64,000 nt of DNA. It comes from Annona cherimola (Eukaryota; Streptophyta; Magnoliopsida; Magnoliales; Annonaceae). Shown one piece after another: positions 37,153-50,187 of the stretch; within the stretch, counting starts at the first letter, position 1; every line of letters starts with the position of its first letter. The notes beneath the pieces are model-generated. The model was not told the origin of the DNA, did no database searches, and saw only the letters and a list, made by a program, of their open reading frames with translations. The position numbers and the translations under genes are program-made. The stretch spans positions 71,380,224 through 71,444,223 of the forward strand of contig CM059971.1 in NCBI GenBank assembly GCA_030490835.1, written 5' to 3'.

Positions 37153-37489
37153 TTTAATCTATATGCTCTACTTACTGAGTTTGCTCAGACTTATTGTATT
37201 TTGTTAAATTTTTTTAGATAACAAGTATGCAGGTAGAGACCAACATGGGGTTGATATATTAGACAAGGCTAGAACTTGACGAATCCATACTAGAATTATT
37301 TGTTTTGATTTTTTTGAATGATTAGTAGAGAAGTGAAGTGTGTATTTTATAAATTTAATCATTTGGATCTAGTTTAATTTGAATTTATGAAATGCCTGGT
37401 GTCCTAATGAATTCAATTATTGCATGTGTATGTTTTCCTATTATCATTAATCTTGTATTTTAGTAGTGATCGTTCACTTTGTCGGTGGG

Positions 37490-40400
37490 GTGTTACAAAT
37501 ATATCATTCATCATCGTAGAAAAATATTTCGATTGTTATGTTTTTCATTTTTTATTATTAGCATTCTCGACTAAATATTTAATTTGAAAACCAGCATAGG
37601 GATCCAATGTCGAGTATGAAAAATCATTCCCAAATGGAATCAAATTTGAAAATTTTAAATTTTGACACAGGGGACGTGGCCTGGTAGTAACAACATTGGC
37701 ACAAAATGCCACGAGTTATTGTTCGAGTCTCGCTAGCTGTGTGTGGCGTTTTATTGATCTCCCTGGATGGGAGTTTTTATAGATTTCTCCTAATATAAGG
37801 ATATTTATAAAAAAATCACTTCATGGTATGAGGGTTGAATGTGCTTGATTATACTATCAGATATCATAGTATGTATAAATTCTATTAAAAATTTTAAATC
37901 TCATGCAACATATATCTAATTTAACAATAAGTTTGAAATACGACAAAAAGTAACAATGTTAACATGATTGTTGGTTAATATTGTTGTTAATCATATCCTA
38001 TTGTATATTAATGTAACTAGTATTAATATAATAGTTACTAAGTAATTAATGGTATAATATTTTAGCGTATTATATCATAATGATAGGTATAATTTATACT
38101 AACATATTATATTAATATATAACATTATTAGCTATAATAACATGATATTTCGTTCGTTGGTTAATATGGTTGTTAATCATATCCTATTGTATATTAATGT
38201 AACTAGTATTAATATAATAGTTACTAAGTAATTAATGGTATAATATTTTAGCATATTATATTATAATGTAGATATAATGATACTAACATATTATACTAAT
38301 GTATAACGTTATTAACTATAATAACATGATATTATGATAATGATATTAATTAACAAGTATAATAATATAATATATTATAATATTATCATAATAATATGTC
38401 ACTATTTTAACATAACTAATAACATTATAAATAATATTAACAATATATAAAATAAAAAACATAATATGATATATTATATATGTTATAATATATCATAATG
38501 TTATATTATAAAATAATATATTTTAAACTATATTAAATTATTATAATATCATATATAATATTATGATTATTATATATAATATAATATTACCAGATTATAT
38601 GTTATTATAATAATAGCATAATAATATATAATACATTGTTATTACGTATTAAGGTTAACATAATGCTATACATTAATAATATATTGATGTTTTCATTGTT
38701 ATCATTATAATCATATTACAATAGTATATTATTACTTATCATTGCATTAATAACATATTACCATAATAGTTATAATGTTATAATATTAAAATTATGGGTT
38801 ATTAGCATAGTTATTATCAATGCAATTGTGGTTATTGTCAGGTGGTTGCTGTAAAAATTGTATTAAGGGTTAATAAGTTATAATATGTAAATATTCCCAC
38901 ATCATAAGAAAGTTGCAAATTTTACCCACACAGTCCAAGGGACTTGAATGCTGGCGGGTGGAATAAAATCCACCGGTGGCTATCGTCAGTATCGTCAAGA
39001 GTACTATTTCCCTGTCATTTTTATCAGATTAAGAATTGATTTTCATCTTTGCCTTTTTAAACATGACTAAGATGTGTGGACAAGAGTTGGATAGGTTCAT
39101 TTTGGTATAAAAATTATCTAAACATATAATCCATGATAAAAATAACAAATTTAAAAGATTTACCATGAAAATAATAGTATTATTATGTTAGTTGTATGTT
39201 AGAAATTTGTTATCGATTAATTGACAGATCAAATATTCCTTGTCATATTCAAAAATTCTTGTTATAAATATAAATCATCCCATCATCGTAGAATCGTTTT
39301 TAAATTTTTTCTTTTTAACATGCCTAGCTAAATATTTAATTGGAAAGACTAGCATAAGCAATCAATGGATGATACAAAAAATCATTTACAAAGGGAATCA
39401 AATTTGAAATTACAATTCTTATATAACATACATCTAAGACATTTACATTCTACTTAAGTATATTTGTTAACATAATATTATATATGCTGACAATATATTG
39501 ACGTTATCATTGTTATTATTATAAATACAATACAGTAATATAAAGGGAACTAAATTTTTAAATTTCAATTCTCATGTAACGTACATCCAAGACATTTTAC
39601 ATTCTACTTAAGTATAAATGTGAACAAAATATCATATATGCTAATAATATATTGATGTTATCGTTGTTAATATTACAACTATAATATAATAACATATTAT
39701 AGCGTTATTGTTATCAAGTTAATGATATATTATCATAATAATTATAATGTTATAATATTTAATGTTGTGATTTATTTACATAGTTATTATTGATGCCATG
39801 GTAGTTGTTGTTAGATGGGTGGCTGTGAAAATTATTTTAATAATTAATAAAGTTATAATAATAATTATTTATAAGTTGTCGTATTTTTCTGTGAAAATTA
39901 TATTAAGGATTAATATAAGTATTAATTATAACAACCATTATTTATAAGTTGTTACATTTTTATTTTATTTTTAAATAAACTTAATAGTTTAATTTTCATG
40001 GTTATATATCATCAATATTGTTAGGAGTACTGTTTCTCCATAATTTTTAATCTAATTAATTTGTGTGTGAACAAGAAAGCTGGATGTTATTCATATTCTA
40101 ACAAAGTTTTCAAAAAAGATCATAATCCTTGATAGAAACTAACAAATTTGAAATATTTAGTAAGGAAATAACATTATTATGATATTAGTTGCATGTAAAA
40201 ATTTTATTCCACTAATTTATGTATTAAATATATCTTTCCACATTGAAAAAAATTCTGTTATAAAATATATCATCCATCATCGTAGAACAATATTTCAATC
40301 AATATTTTTTTCTTTTTTTATTCTTAGTATGCTCAGATAAATATTTAATTTGGAAGACCGGCATAAGGAACCAATGTACGGTATAAAATATCATCTCTAA

Positions 40401-40496
40401 ACGGAATCAAATTTGAAAATTTGAATTCTTATGCAACATATATCCTACGCACACATTCACATCCTTCTTCAAGTCACAAGACTGCCAGTAATTCTC
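37490..40496. repeat. Promoter-derived repeat array, second block, running into the copy 2 promoter
   Basis: The tail of a Y unit (37490-37665) is followed, after a SINE, by an X unit (about 37890-39480) and a Y unit (39480-40496). Anchors as in the first block: TTGATGTTTTCATTGTTATC at 38685, variants at 39493 and 39650, GTGAAAATTAT-type at 38852, 39828 and 39893. An internal duplication repeats CATGTAACGTACATCCAAGACATTTTAC-type sequence at about 39420 and 39575. The final unit becomes the TATA-proximal promoter of subtilase copy 2. Confidence 0.7.
37668..37885 (+). mobile_element. tRNA-derived SINE
   Basis: The A box is GTGGCCTGGTAGTAAC and the B box is TTGTTCGAGTCTCGC, about 35 bp apart, followed by a 150-bp body. 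It splits a Y-type repeat unit. The flanking AAATTTTAAAT / AAATTTTAAATC words at about 37652 and 37890 look like the target duplication. Confidence 0.65.
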
Positions 40497-40505
40497 TATA
40501 AATAG
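40497..40505 (+). promoter_or_regulatory. TATA box of subtilase copy 2
   Basis: TATAAATAG lies 57 bp before the ATG, in sequence homologous to the duplicated unit of copy 1 (shared GGC-AAAG-GAGT and GCATTATAAGAAAA). Confidence 0.75.
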
Positions 40506-40553
40506 TGGCAAAGAGAGTGTTAAAGCATTATAAGAAAACGAAGAGAATATTAA

Positions 40554-43500
40554 ATGGAGTGTGGGAAGCTTATTTTACTTGTGTTAGGATTTTTTTTATT
40601 GCATCCGCCTGCTTTTGCAATAAAAAAGGTATTTTTTTATTTTTCTTTTCTGTGCGTGAGATTGAGAAATTTTGGTATAATTTTCTTTCCTTTACTAATA
40701 TATCATTTTAATAATTTTTGTTTATTGCTTATATTTTAAGTAGATATTGGAAGTCGTTTATTTGTAATTGCGATCCTTACATAAATATCTGACATACATG
40801 CAGGTTAAAATTTCATGTTACTTCTGCATTCTATAGATTATTGTATCATAAATCTAATTTCGTTTTTTTTTACATCTTAAAAGAGTTTCGATGATTGAAA
40901 CTAAGATTTGATGAATGCATATTCTTAAGTTTATTCACCCCGTTTTATTTGAATTTCATTTCTATTCTTTCACATCTCTAACTAAAACTGTATTCTTTTT
41001 GTGCTTTATAGAATTATGTGGTATACTTCGGTGCTCATTCTCATGGTCACGATGCTACATTGTCCCATTACGAACAAGCAACAGAAAAGCATCATGCTTT
41101 CTTGGAATCCTTTTTAGGAAGGTGGGGAGACCTGATCTGCTCATTCACTTATAGTATACATGATGTTTGAACACTTGAAAAAAAATATTTTTCCATGTTA
41201 AAATGCAGATCATTTGTCTAATTTATTCTCTTGCTTTTGACTATTCTACACAGCAAGGAAAAGGCAAAAGACGCAGTCATTTATTCATATCAAAAACACA
41301 TCAATGGTTTCGCTGCCAAACTTGAGGAGGAAGAAGCATTGGCAATCTCAAGTAAGATAAACAATATAATAGGCCCATATTCAATGCAGCTAAATGACTA
41401 ATTTCGGCTCTAATAAGATCCAAAAGGTTTCGTGTTTTTAATTACCACAACGAATTTTGTTTATGTAGCTAATTTTTTAGACACATATAACATATATTTG
41501 ATTCTATGTATTTTGAACAAAGTTAATTATTTAACTGCAAATACTTACTTTTTTTATACAACAACCTCCGGTTTGAGCTGAATTGAACTTATCAGACTCA
41601 AGAAGGGATAAAGCTTTCGTTTTTTCTATGCACATGACTTCAACATAAACTCGTTACTTTAAATAGTTGCATTTGATTAAATTCAGTCATTCTTCTCATA
41701 AAAAAAGGGCCATTCTTTAGGCGCAGCCAGAAGTTAATATAGGCATTAATTTATTTTTGATGCGAATATAAGTATTAAAATTTAGTTTCGATAAATATAG
41801 TACATTTAGCTGCATTTGGTAACAAATGCAATCAAACTAAAATTTGGCTCCAAAGCTGTATTTTTTATTTTTATTTTCTGATCCGACTGTTTTGCAATAT
41901 ATATATATCTTCTCTATAAATCCGAATCAAAAGATTTTCTGTCCGTATCCTCTGTACACGTATGAACATTATTAAGATTAATATTAAGAATAGGGTCTTT
42001 TCCTAAAAATCATTGACATTAGTATAATGGGAAAAAAGATGACATTGCAGCGACGTCGTCACCGATGGGTCGGCGTTACACCCATTGCCAACAAAATAGT
42101 CCCATATTTTCATTAAAAAAATTGTCCCAAATAAGAAAGTTTACTGCCGTGATCTCCCAATTTCTCTCTTTTGTCAATTGAAATCTTTTTTTTTAAAAAT
42201 ATACTTCCACAAAACAGGGAAGAAATAAACACATGCCGGGAATCAAACACCCAACCCCTCCAAAACGGTCCATGGGTTTAATGTGCTAAAATGCAATTAG
42301 GCATATGAGCTAGGGTTTATTTGGCAAAACTCCATAATTGTACGTTGCTGAACACGTATATTGATTAATGATTTGTTTATGTCATTTAGAGCATCCGGAT
42401 GTCATGTCAGTATTTCCAGACAAGCTCAATGAATTACATATCACTCGTTCATGGGCGTTTATGGGACTTGAGAGAGATGGTAAAGTTCCAGCAGGGTCCA
42501 TCTGGGATAAGGCTGACTTTGGGAAAGATACTATCATTGCAACTTTGGATACAGGTTTGCTTTTCTCCAATTAATTAAATTAATTAGTCAATGCCTAATT
42601 AGTAATCTATTCTTCATATGCACTTATGAACAAGAGGGGGGGCTGGAAATTAACTTTATTTCGTTGATATATATATATAGAGAGAGAGAGAAAAAAAAAA
42701 ATATTCAAGTGCAGTGTCACTAAAATGGATCACACATGATGACAAAATTATAATCTACTTCATCTATTATATTTAGAATAATGTATTCTATTACCATATC
42801 AATTTTCATCCCAATTGGATATATGTATGTATCTTATCTAAAAATGGTACAATTTCAATGCAATAAAATAATTTGATGTAAATAACAACTTTAAAGTGAA
42901 TTTTTCAATATGTAAACTATTTACTATAAAATTTATATATGTATAAATGATTGTATAAAATTTCATTGCATTTTAATATGCATGTAACTCATTTTTGGGC
43001 AAATGACGCATCATAATAACTCTTATATATACAGAGAGAGCTGTTCCGATGCATCTCAACTGCACCAGAACCAACTGCACCGGAACAGTGCTACATTTGC
43101 CCAAAAAAGGGCCTCACATATATTAGAATGCAATGAAATATACAATCATTTATCTATATATAAATTTTATAGTGAGCGATTTACATGGTAAAAAAATCAT
43201 TTTAAAGTTGTTATTTACATCAAACTATATTATTACGTTGAACTTGTACTATTTTCAGATGGGGTCCATATACATCTAATTGGGGTAAAAATTAGTATGA
43301 TAATAAAATACATGATTCTAAATACAATTCATGGAATAGATTATAATTTTCTGTATTGGCCACATTTTGACGTAAATGCACTATTGTTGTGCTGGACGTG
43401 AATATTTCTAATATATATATATCAATGCCAGAATCTCATGATATTGCTGGTTTGAATGCTGGGCAAATCATTTCCAGGTGTTTGGCCAGAATCGAAGTGC

Positions 43501-46500
43501 TTCAAAGATGATGGAATGGGACCCGTACCAAAGAGGTGGAAAGGTTCCTGCCAAAACGACACCAAGGATGGTGTGCCATGCAGCAGGTAGTACTGAATAT
43601 GAGTTGTTATAGGACTTCGATTTTATGCGACATGGCGCATAATGTCTCAAAATGCGACATCTCTTTGCTGCCGTTGGATGGGCAAGGAATAAATCCATGC
43701 CAAAAAAAAAAAAAAAAGAACCGGGAAAACACATACCTTCGAAGAAGACGCAGGAAAGATCAAATACGGGCAAAAAAAAAAAAAAAAAGATTTTCTTTTC
43801 TTTTTCTTTTGTTTAAAAGCACCCCAGCACCAAAGTCATTCCATTCAAGCAAATTATGTCTGGGTTGAGACGCGTTGCTGCATCAGTCGTCATTACTAAA
43901 AACTAGATACGAGTTTACTAGTGTCTCAAAGAACAACAGGACTTCTTATAGAGATCTGTATACCTGGAGTTCAAAGAAAAGACCAATTATAAATAGGAAG
44001 GCCAGGCAGTGGTGGGAATCCTCTTCGTTTAAGACATTCCAAGTATTTTAAAGCCGAAAAGCAAATCCGCTGTCTCTAGCTGGGAAAAAAAAAAAAAAAA
44101 AAAAAAAAATCCAGATATCCTTCTCCCTGTCTCAGCCTGAAACGTCGTTGAAAGGGTGATGGCCTGATGGGTGTGGTTTGGCTGAATGAGTAAATGCCCT
44201 TGTATGTCTTTCGCCACATCATCAAAAGAGCCATCTGCTTTCCCTCCTCATCCTGTCTCTGCATTTAATGCTCCCTTTGTGCTATTCAACGGCAGCAAAG
44301 ACATGTCGCATTTTGAGACCATGTCGTATAAAATCAAAATCCGTTGGGTGCGGTTTTTTTTATTTTTGAATTCATTTTTTATACAATCATCTCAAACAAC
44401 GTGTAAAAATCAAACCCTCTAGTAAACCTACAACCACCAACCAACCAATTTTTCTAGCATTGTATTTATTCTTCATCCTATTTTTTTTTTTTACACAAAT
44501 TAACATTAGACACTTCCATTGCCATTTGCAAGGGAGACGCATGCTACCACAATTGCTGGCGCTGTCATTTCATCCCATGACTGCTGAGAGGCACTGTCAT
44601 GTACCACGACGAGTAACACCCAGTCAAATCCGTTGTTATATGCCTTAAACCCTAATACATTCATAATTCATTTAAAATACTTTAATCCTAATCTTACTAC
44701 ATTTAATATAAGGTTGGCCACCCGTTTTATGGGCGGCACAAAATTATTATTATTATTTTACATAATGCAGCTTTAAGTCCTACCCAGATCTTTTATCTTA
44801 AAATGCCATAATTTTTTGTTTGGTGTTTCATTTGGATTTTCGATGTAAAGGCACATTTCAAAGATCCATATAACCAAATTTCACAGGGAAAGATCACAGG
44901 GCTCACACATGTATTAAAAAATTGCATAAAATCGAGAGGCCTAATATGAACATAGTTTTGCATTGAAGTTGCACACGAAAGTAATCGATAAGAAGATTAA
45001 CATATTCTTTTAATTGTAATCGTAAATAAATACATAAAAGCAGGAAATACCAGTAATTAATTTTATGGGTTTGATGAATTTTTGTGTTAAGTTATTCCTT
45101 ATATACATTTTGATATTCTGAGTGCAAGGGAGGGTTAATTCGAAATACCGACCCGCTTCTATGTAACCAGACATAGAAGCAATTTCACGTAACTCCTTTA
45201 AATTTTAAAATTTTGATGTTTTATGAAAAATTCAATTCATTCATTTTATTTAACATCATTTGTTTAGTTAGAAAACTAAGTTTCAACTAAATCCAATATG
45301 TGAATAAGCCACATTCACTCAAAAATGAGTATATTTATATGTAAATTAGGGAAAATACTTTGATTTATTCACTTATATATTTGAATGTAGTAATATTTTA
45401 TAGAATCATTTTTTTATATAGTAATGATATTTTAGATGGTTTAAATGTTGAAAATACTACTTAAATATTTAGTATTAAATCATTTTATTATATTAATTTT
45501 ACATGTTTATAGATGAGACCCATATATAATAATATTAGACAGATAATTTTTTTTTATAATAATATAAGTGATATTAAACATAATAGATAAAATAAATTTT
45601 TCATCAATCATTTAGATGTTAAACTGAAGGAGGTTCCATAAAAACATCTCCGTTCAAAATATACCAATCATATTAGACCTTAATTCAAAATCCACCCACA
45701 TAATCCTCAAATTATCTTCGGTTACTAATCCCAAATATACTTTCTATATTTTAACTTGAAATATGCTATGTTCCACATGGTGAGCTTTGAACATCACGTA
45801 AGAAATGATGGGTAGGCAGAAACCGAATTGCAGCTCGAACACTACCTCCCCGGATTCTGGTTATTATCTACCCATCTTTCATTTTCAAATCCACGTAGTA
45901 GGCATTTAGCCTTATTTCTATGTAACAAGTTTGAAAACAGGGGGGGGGGTGGGGGTGGGTTCCTGTGAGTCGTCATCTTAAGATTGAGAAAATCCAAGGA
46001 TGTGGTGCGAGAAATGTGATGTCCAAAATATTCAAAAGTTTTAGCTTACCTGATCTTTTCACCAAATTAGATACGCACACTCCTCTTTCAAGGCTCTCAA
46101 ATTTCTAATCCTATTTATACATCGGGTTAGGCGCCCTAATTTTGAGATAATTATCAGATCATACGGATTTAGATGTTAATGATGTGCGTGATGGCATATT
46201 GACTCTTATTTCATTCTATTCTTTTTACGAAAATTTCATTCTATTTGTTTAGTTTTATTTACTTATCAAAATCATGTAAACAACTATGGTTTCTTTAATT
46301 GTAATAATTCATGATTAAAAAAAACTTATGGACATGATTAATGGAATTTTATTTTTATTGAGATGATTTTTGTTTCATTGTAAATATCTTGAAAAATAGT
46401 TATTCATACGTTTCTAAAATCTAGGGAGTCTCTCATTTTTGGACCGCTCTGTTGCCAATGGTAGATTTGGCATTTACAAAATTCAGCTGTTTTATGTATA

Positions 46501-49156
46501 TGTTGCATTTGTAGCATACTATAAAACTGTACAAGTATATCTAGAATTAAGCAAAAATATTGCTGGTAATTTGGAAATTAACCCTTGATATTATCAAACC
46601 AGAAAGCTGATCGGAGCCAAGTACTTCGATAAGGGGTATGCAGCGAGCGGGGCCACGATAGACCCTGATACTAAGTCAGCGCGTGACTACGAAGGCCATG
46701 GTACGCACACGCTCTCCACCATCGGCTGCGGCTTCGTTCCCGGGGCAAACGCTTTCCACCAAGCCAAAGGCACAGCCAAGGGCGGCTCTCCTGCCGCTCG
46801 AGTCGCAGCATACAAGGTCTGCTGGAATGGCTGCTATGATTCCGACATCTTGGCAGGTTTCGATGAAGCCATCCACGACGGCGTGGACGTGGTGTCCGTC
46901 TCACTTGGTTCTCCGAGACCCTTAGACTACCTTAAGGATGTTACAGCCATTGGCGGATTCCATGCAGTCATGAATGGGATACTCGTCGTTTGCTCTGCGG
47001 GAAATTCAGGACCAGCACTAAGTTCTCTGACCAACAGCGCACCTTGGCTCACTACAGTTGCTGCTAGCACACTCGATCGAGATTTTATATCATACGCTAG
47101 ACTTGGGAATAATCAACAACTGCGGGTAATTTATCAAGATCATTAATTACAATTACGCATAGATAGAAAATCCGCTTAATCTTGTTGTGTACAGGGAAAA
47201 AGTCTTTCGCCAGATTCTCTTCCGGAGAAGATGTATCCTCTCATCTACGCTAAAGATGCAGTCGATCCAGATGGCGATCCCGATTATGCGTATGAAAATT
47301 TTGGACACAACCTAATTAATATACATGTATTTTAAAGCATCAAAATAATTAATATTACGTTTTTGGTTCTTGTGATTTGCAGTCGGATGTGCATGGAACC
47401 ACTGGATCCTACGAAGGCCAAAGGGAAGATCTTGGTCTGCGACGTTGGTTATAACGAAAACCAGGAAAAGAGCTCGGTAGTGAAAGACGCAGGTGGGGTG
47501 GGAGTGATCTTGGCCAACGATGAGCGAACCGGCGATTCGCTTACTCCAGAGCCCCACATTCTTCCAGCCACACAAATCTCTTTCAACTCTGGCCTTTTAC
47601 TTTTCTCATACATGAATTCCACCAAGTTAGTTTTTTTTTTTTTTTTTTACAATACTATTTTAAAAATAATCTCGTTTCATTTCCTTACTAATGATCTATG
47701 GGGGTCTATAATTAGGTCTCCCAAGGCCTACATCACCTTTCCACAGACAGTTTATGGCCAGAAGCCAAATCCCCAGGCGGCATATTTTTCATCCCGAGGA
47801 CCAAATCCCATTACAGCGTCCATCCTCAAGGTCCCTCTCCCTCTTTGTCGGCATTTTGTTTCAGCAAAACTTTTCAAATTTAGTGTATTCTGTCTACAAA
47901 AAGTATCTATTCCATATATTTTTATGTGGATTTACATGTATTTAGTTTATGTATCGAATTTTACCAAATTCAAGTATACAGTTTTATAAAATTTCAAATC
48001 ATAATTTTTCATTGAATTTTGTAAAAAATTATAGTTTTTGGATTCTTTAGTACGTGTTGATATTTTCACTTTTATTTTTTCAGCCGGATGTTACTGCTCC
48101 AGGAGTGCTTATTCTTGCAGCCTATACCGGACAAGATAACCCAAGCGAACCCTTCATGTTTTTGGATGGGACATCAATGTCATGCCCCCACGTTTCCGGC
48201 AGTGCCGGCCTTCTCAAATCCCTCTATCCTTCGTGGACCGCTGCTGCCATTCGATCAGCAATCATGACCACAGGTACATTACTTCCAAAATTCATATTCT
48301 CTAGTTCTCATTTATTCAAACCATTTAGGTTTATGACAACAAATGCAAGCCCAATAAAAATATGCCAGCGGCAAGTTTGAAAAAATTTCGACTTTATTGA
48401 TATGATTTTAGAAATTCTGAAATTAAAAAGGGGCAATTCCATGCCCCCTGTACAGATATATAAAATCTAAAAATATTTAAATTTATCGACATGGCATGTT
48501 TCAAAGAAGAATCTCATAAAACAGATCAAATCCTGATACATATATATGTACTCCGGAATTGAGATTGCTGGCGATTGAATGTGTTTTCAGCGACAACCCT
48601 TGACAACACCGGGAAGACGATAATCGATGGCTCCACAAACGAAGAGGCCAACCCTTTCGTCTTCGGAGCTGGTCATATACGCCCCAACATTTCCATGTCT
48701 CCTGGCCTAGTTTACGACATCAGCGCCGATGACTATCTCAATTTCATGTGTGCCTCGGGCTATAACTCAACTCAGTTAGATGTTCTTCGCAAGCACCGGT
48801 GCCCAGAGAAGCCCATCAGTCCCTTGAACCTCAACTATCCATCCATAACTATCCCAGAACTAACACAAGATCCGGTCACCGTGACACGAAGGCTTAAAAA
48901 TGTTGGCCCTCCCGGTACATACAAAGCCCGCGTGGAAACTCCGAAAGGAGTCTCCGCCGTTATTACTCCGAAGACATTGACATTCAAAGAGCTTGGCGAG
49001 GAGAAGTCGTTCGAACTCACCCTTCGGATCAGTGGTAGTTTCCCACCAAACGAGCACGCTTTTGGGAGGCTGATTTGGAGCGATGGCGTGCACTATGTTA
49101 GGAGTCCCATTTCTCTGTCGTCTTCTAGATCTCATGTAACCAAGCTTATGATTTAG
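40554..49156 (+). CDS. Subtilisin-like serine protease, SBT5 type, copy 2 (11 exons)
   Basis: Exons: 40554-40628, 41012-41121, 41254-41351, 42390-42554, 43478-43586, 46603-47125, 47195-47289, 47383-47625, 47716-47830, 48084-48273, 48591-49156. They join in frame (2289 nt, 762 aa), with phases identical to copy 1 and all introns GT-AG. The protein has a signal peptide ending AFA (about 22), an I9 propeptide ([11 protein letters not shown] to about 120), an S8 domain with D148 (TLDTG), H218 (GHGTHT), N320 (SAGNSGP) and S542 (GTSMSCPH), a PA domain at about 394-475, and a C-terminal Fn3-like domain. All active-site motifs match the plant consensus, unlike copy 1. It differs by an 8-residue shorter loop before the catalytic serine ([10 protein letters not shown]) and a longer C-terminus ([10 protein letters not shown]). 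Intron 5 is 3 kb because of MITE and Mutator-like insertions. It is a secreted protease of the SBT5/AIR3 group; the substrate is unknown. Confidence 0.95.
42205..42292 (-). mobile_element. SINE fragment in intron 3 of copy 2
   Basis: The minus strand carries a B-box-like GGTGTTTGATTCCCGGC and the tail TTTTGTGGAAGTATA shared with 33688-33812. The 5' part (A box) is degenerate. Confidence 0.5.
42730..43350. mobile_element. Long-armed foldback MITE (family E) in intron 4 of copy 2
   Basis: The arms of about 250 bp (42735-42985 and 43115-43345) are inverted copies: TTTGATGTAAATAACAACTTTAAA, AAAATTTATATATGTATAAATGATTGTAT and TTTCATTGCATT words recur in complement. The 120-bp spacer has repeated CTGCACCGGAACAG-like words. 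Related single arms occur at 2430, 6375, 10300, 45185 and 51230. Confidence 0.75.
43612..44631. mobile_element. Mutator-like element in intron 5 of copy 2
   Basis: GTTGTTATA flanks it exactly at 43603-43611 and 44632-44640 (9 bp). The left end starts GGACTTCGATTTTATGCG. The segment TCTCAAAATGCGACAT...TCTTTGCTGCCGTTG is repeated in inverted form at 43650-43677 and 44275-44320, ending GGATTTTGATTTTATACG at 44342. The outermost right end (GGATTTGACTGGG in complement) is only weakly similar, so the right TIR seems to be internal, with about 290 extra bp outside. A-runs lie inside. There is no coding capacity. Confidence 0.6.
45185..45640. mobile_element. Family E MITE in intron 5 of copy 2
   Basis: The ends are inverted (CTCCTTTAAATTTTAAAA and its relative near 45620). 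The body has AACATCATTTGTTTAGTTAG and the complementary ATGATATT...TAATAGATAAAATAA, and GATGGTTTAAATGTTGAAAATACTA as in the other copies. Confidence 0.6.
45940..45962 (+). repeat. G-run, possible G-quadruplex, in intron 5 of copy 2
   Basis: GGGGGGGGGTGGGGGTGGG has three to four G-tracts on the sense strand of the gene. It could fold as a quadruplex in the pre-mRNA; whether it does is not known. Confidence 0.6.
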
Positions 49157-49819
49157 GTGTTAGAAGTAATTAGGATTGGATTATTTTGTCATTTATCCTT
49201 TTATTTGTTAGATTTGATTTATAGAATATATTTAATATTATTTATACCATTCATGCGTCTGGGAGTCTGGCTTCTCTCAAACTGTGCGAATGCCTCTGAG
49301 AGTATTTACCGAAAACTTTTGGATTAGATCCTAGCAAAAGCTTTCTTTCAATGTTTAAGCATAGGCTCAATCATTTAAGGTCACGTTTGATTCCGTGCAA
49401 ATGGTTATTATCTTATTTTTAATAAATTATAATATCTAATTTTTTTTATAATATTCATTCAAATATCATGGCACCAAAAATCGGACATTTTTGAACATTT
49501 TAAATATTATATTTATTTTCAAAATTTAAAAGTTTTTCTATTCTGTCAAACGATGATATATATATTTATGAAATATACAAGTTTTCAATGAAAGTGATTT
49601 GCTGCACCATAATTATCTACATATTAATTTTGATGTAATTTTTTAGATATGAAAAAACCATTTGTAAAAGCTCATTTTTAATCATTCCATGTAATTTTTT
49701 TGAGAAAATTCTATATAATTAAAAAAACAGCATACGCACCCTACCGTTTACGTCGATTGGATCAGCAACGGTACTGTTGGTTTCCTCATACGTTAAGAGG
49801 ATGGAAAACGGACGCCGAT

Positions 49820-50155
49820 ATCCTGCCCCTCGCGGGCGCATACGTCTATTTTATTTTTATTTTTTTTTGAAATTTTTTTCATAAACTTGTTAGCCCAAGT
49901 GTATTTAATATATGTATAAATTTTTATCATTTTTGGAGATTTTTAGATATTTATTTTTTATTTTTGAAAAGCAGGGGCATTTTAGTAATTTAAAATTACC
50001 TAAAATGCCACTGATTTTCAAAAATAAAAAATATATATCTAAAATACTCTAAAAATGGTAAAAATTTATACACATGTTAAATACACCTATATTAACATTT
50101 TTAGAAAAAAAAATTTCAAAAAAATAAAAAAATAGGTGTGTGCACCCGGGAGACA
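49820..50155. mobile_element. Hairpin MITE with GCGGGCGCA / TGCACCCGGG ends
   Basis: It has the shared core (AAGTGTATTTAATATATGTA / ATGTTAAATACACCTATATT) and inner arms GGCATTTTAGTAATTTAAA / AAAATGCC. Its termini CCTCGCGGGCGCATACGTCTATTTT and the complement of the right end pair imperfectly. The paralogous empty site is near 52150. Confidence 0.65.
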
Positions 50156-50187
50156 GTACTTGTTTTTAATAAAAGATTGTGGTCTCT

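Noticed and set aside
27088..40496. CRISPR-like or centromeric satellite array
   Set aside because: The units are about 1 kb, diverged and interrupted, with no short regular spacer pattern, and their tails match gene promoters.
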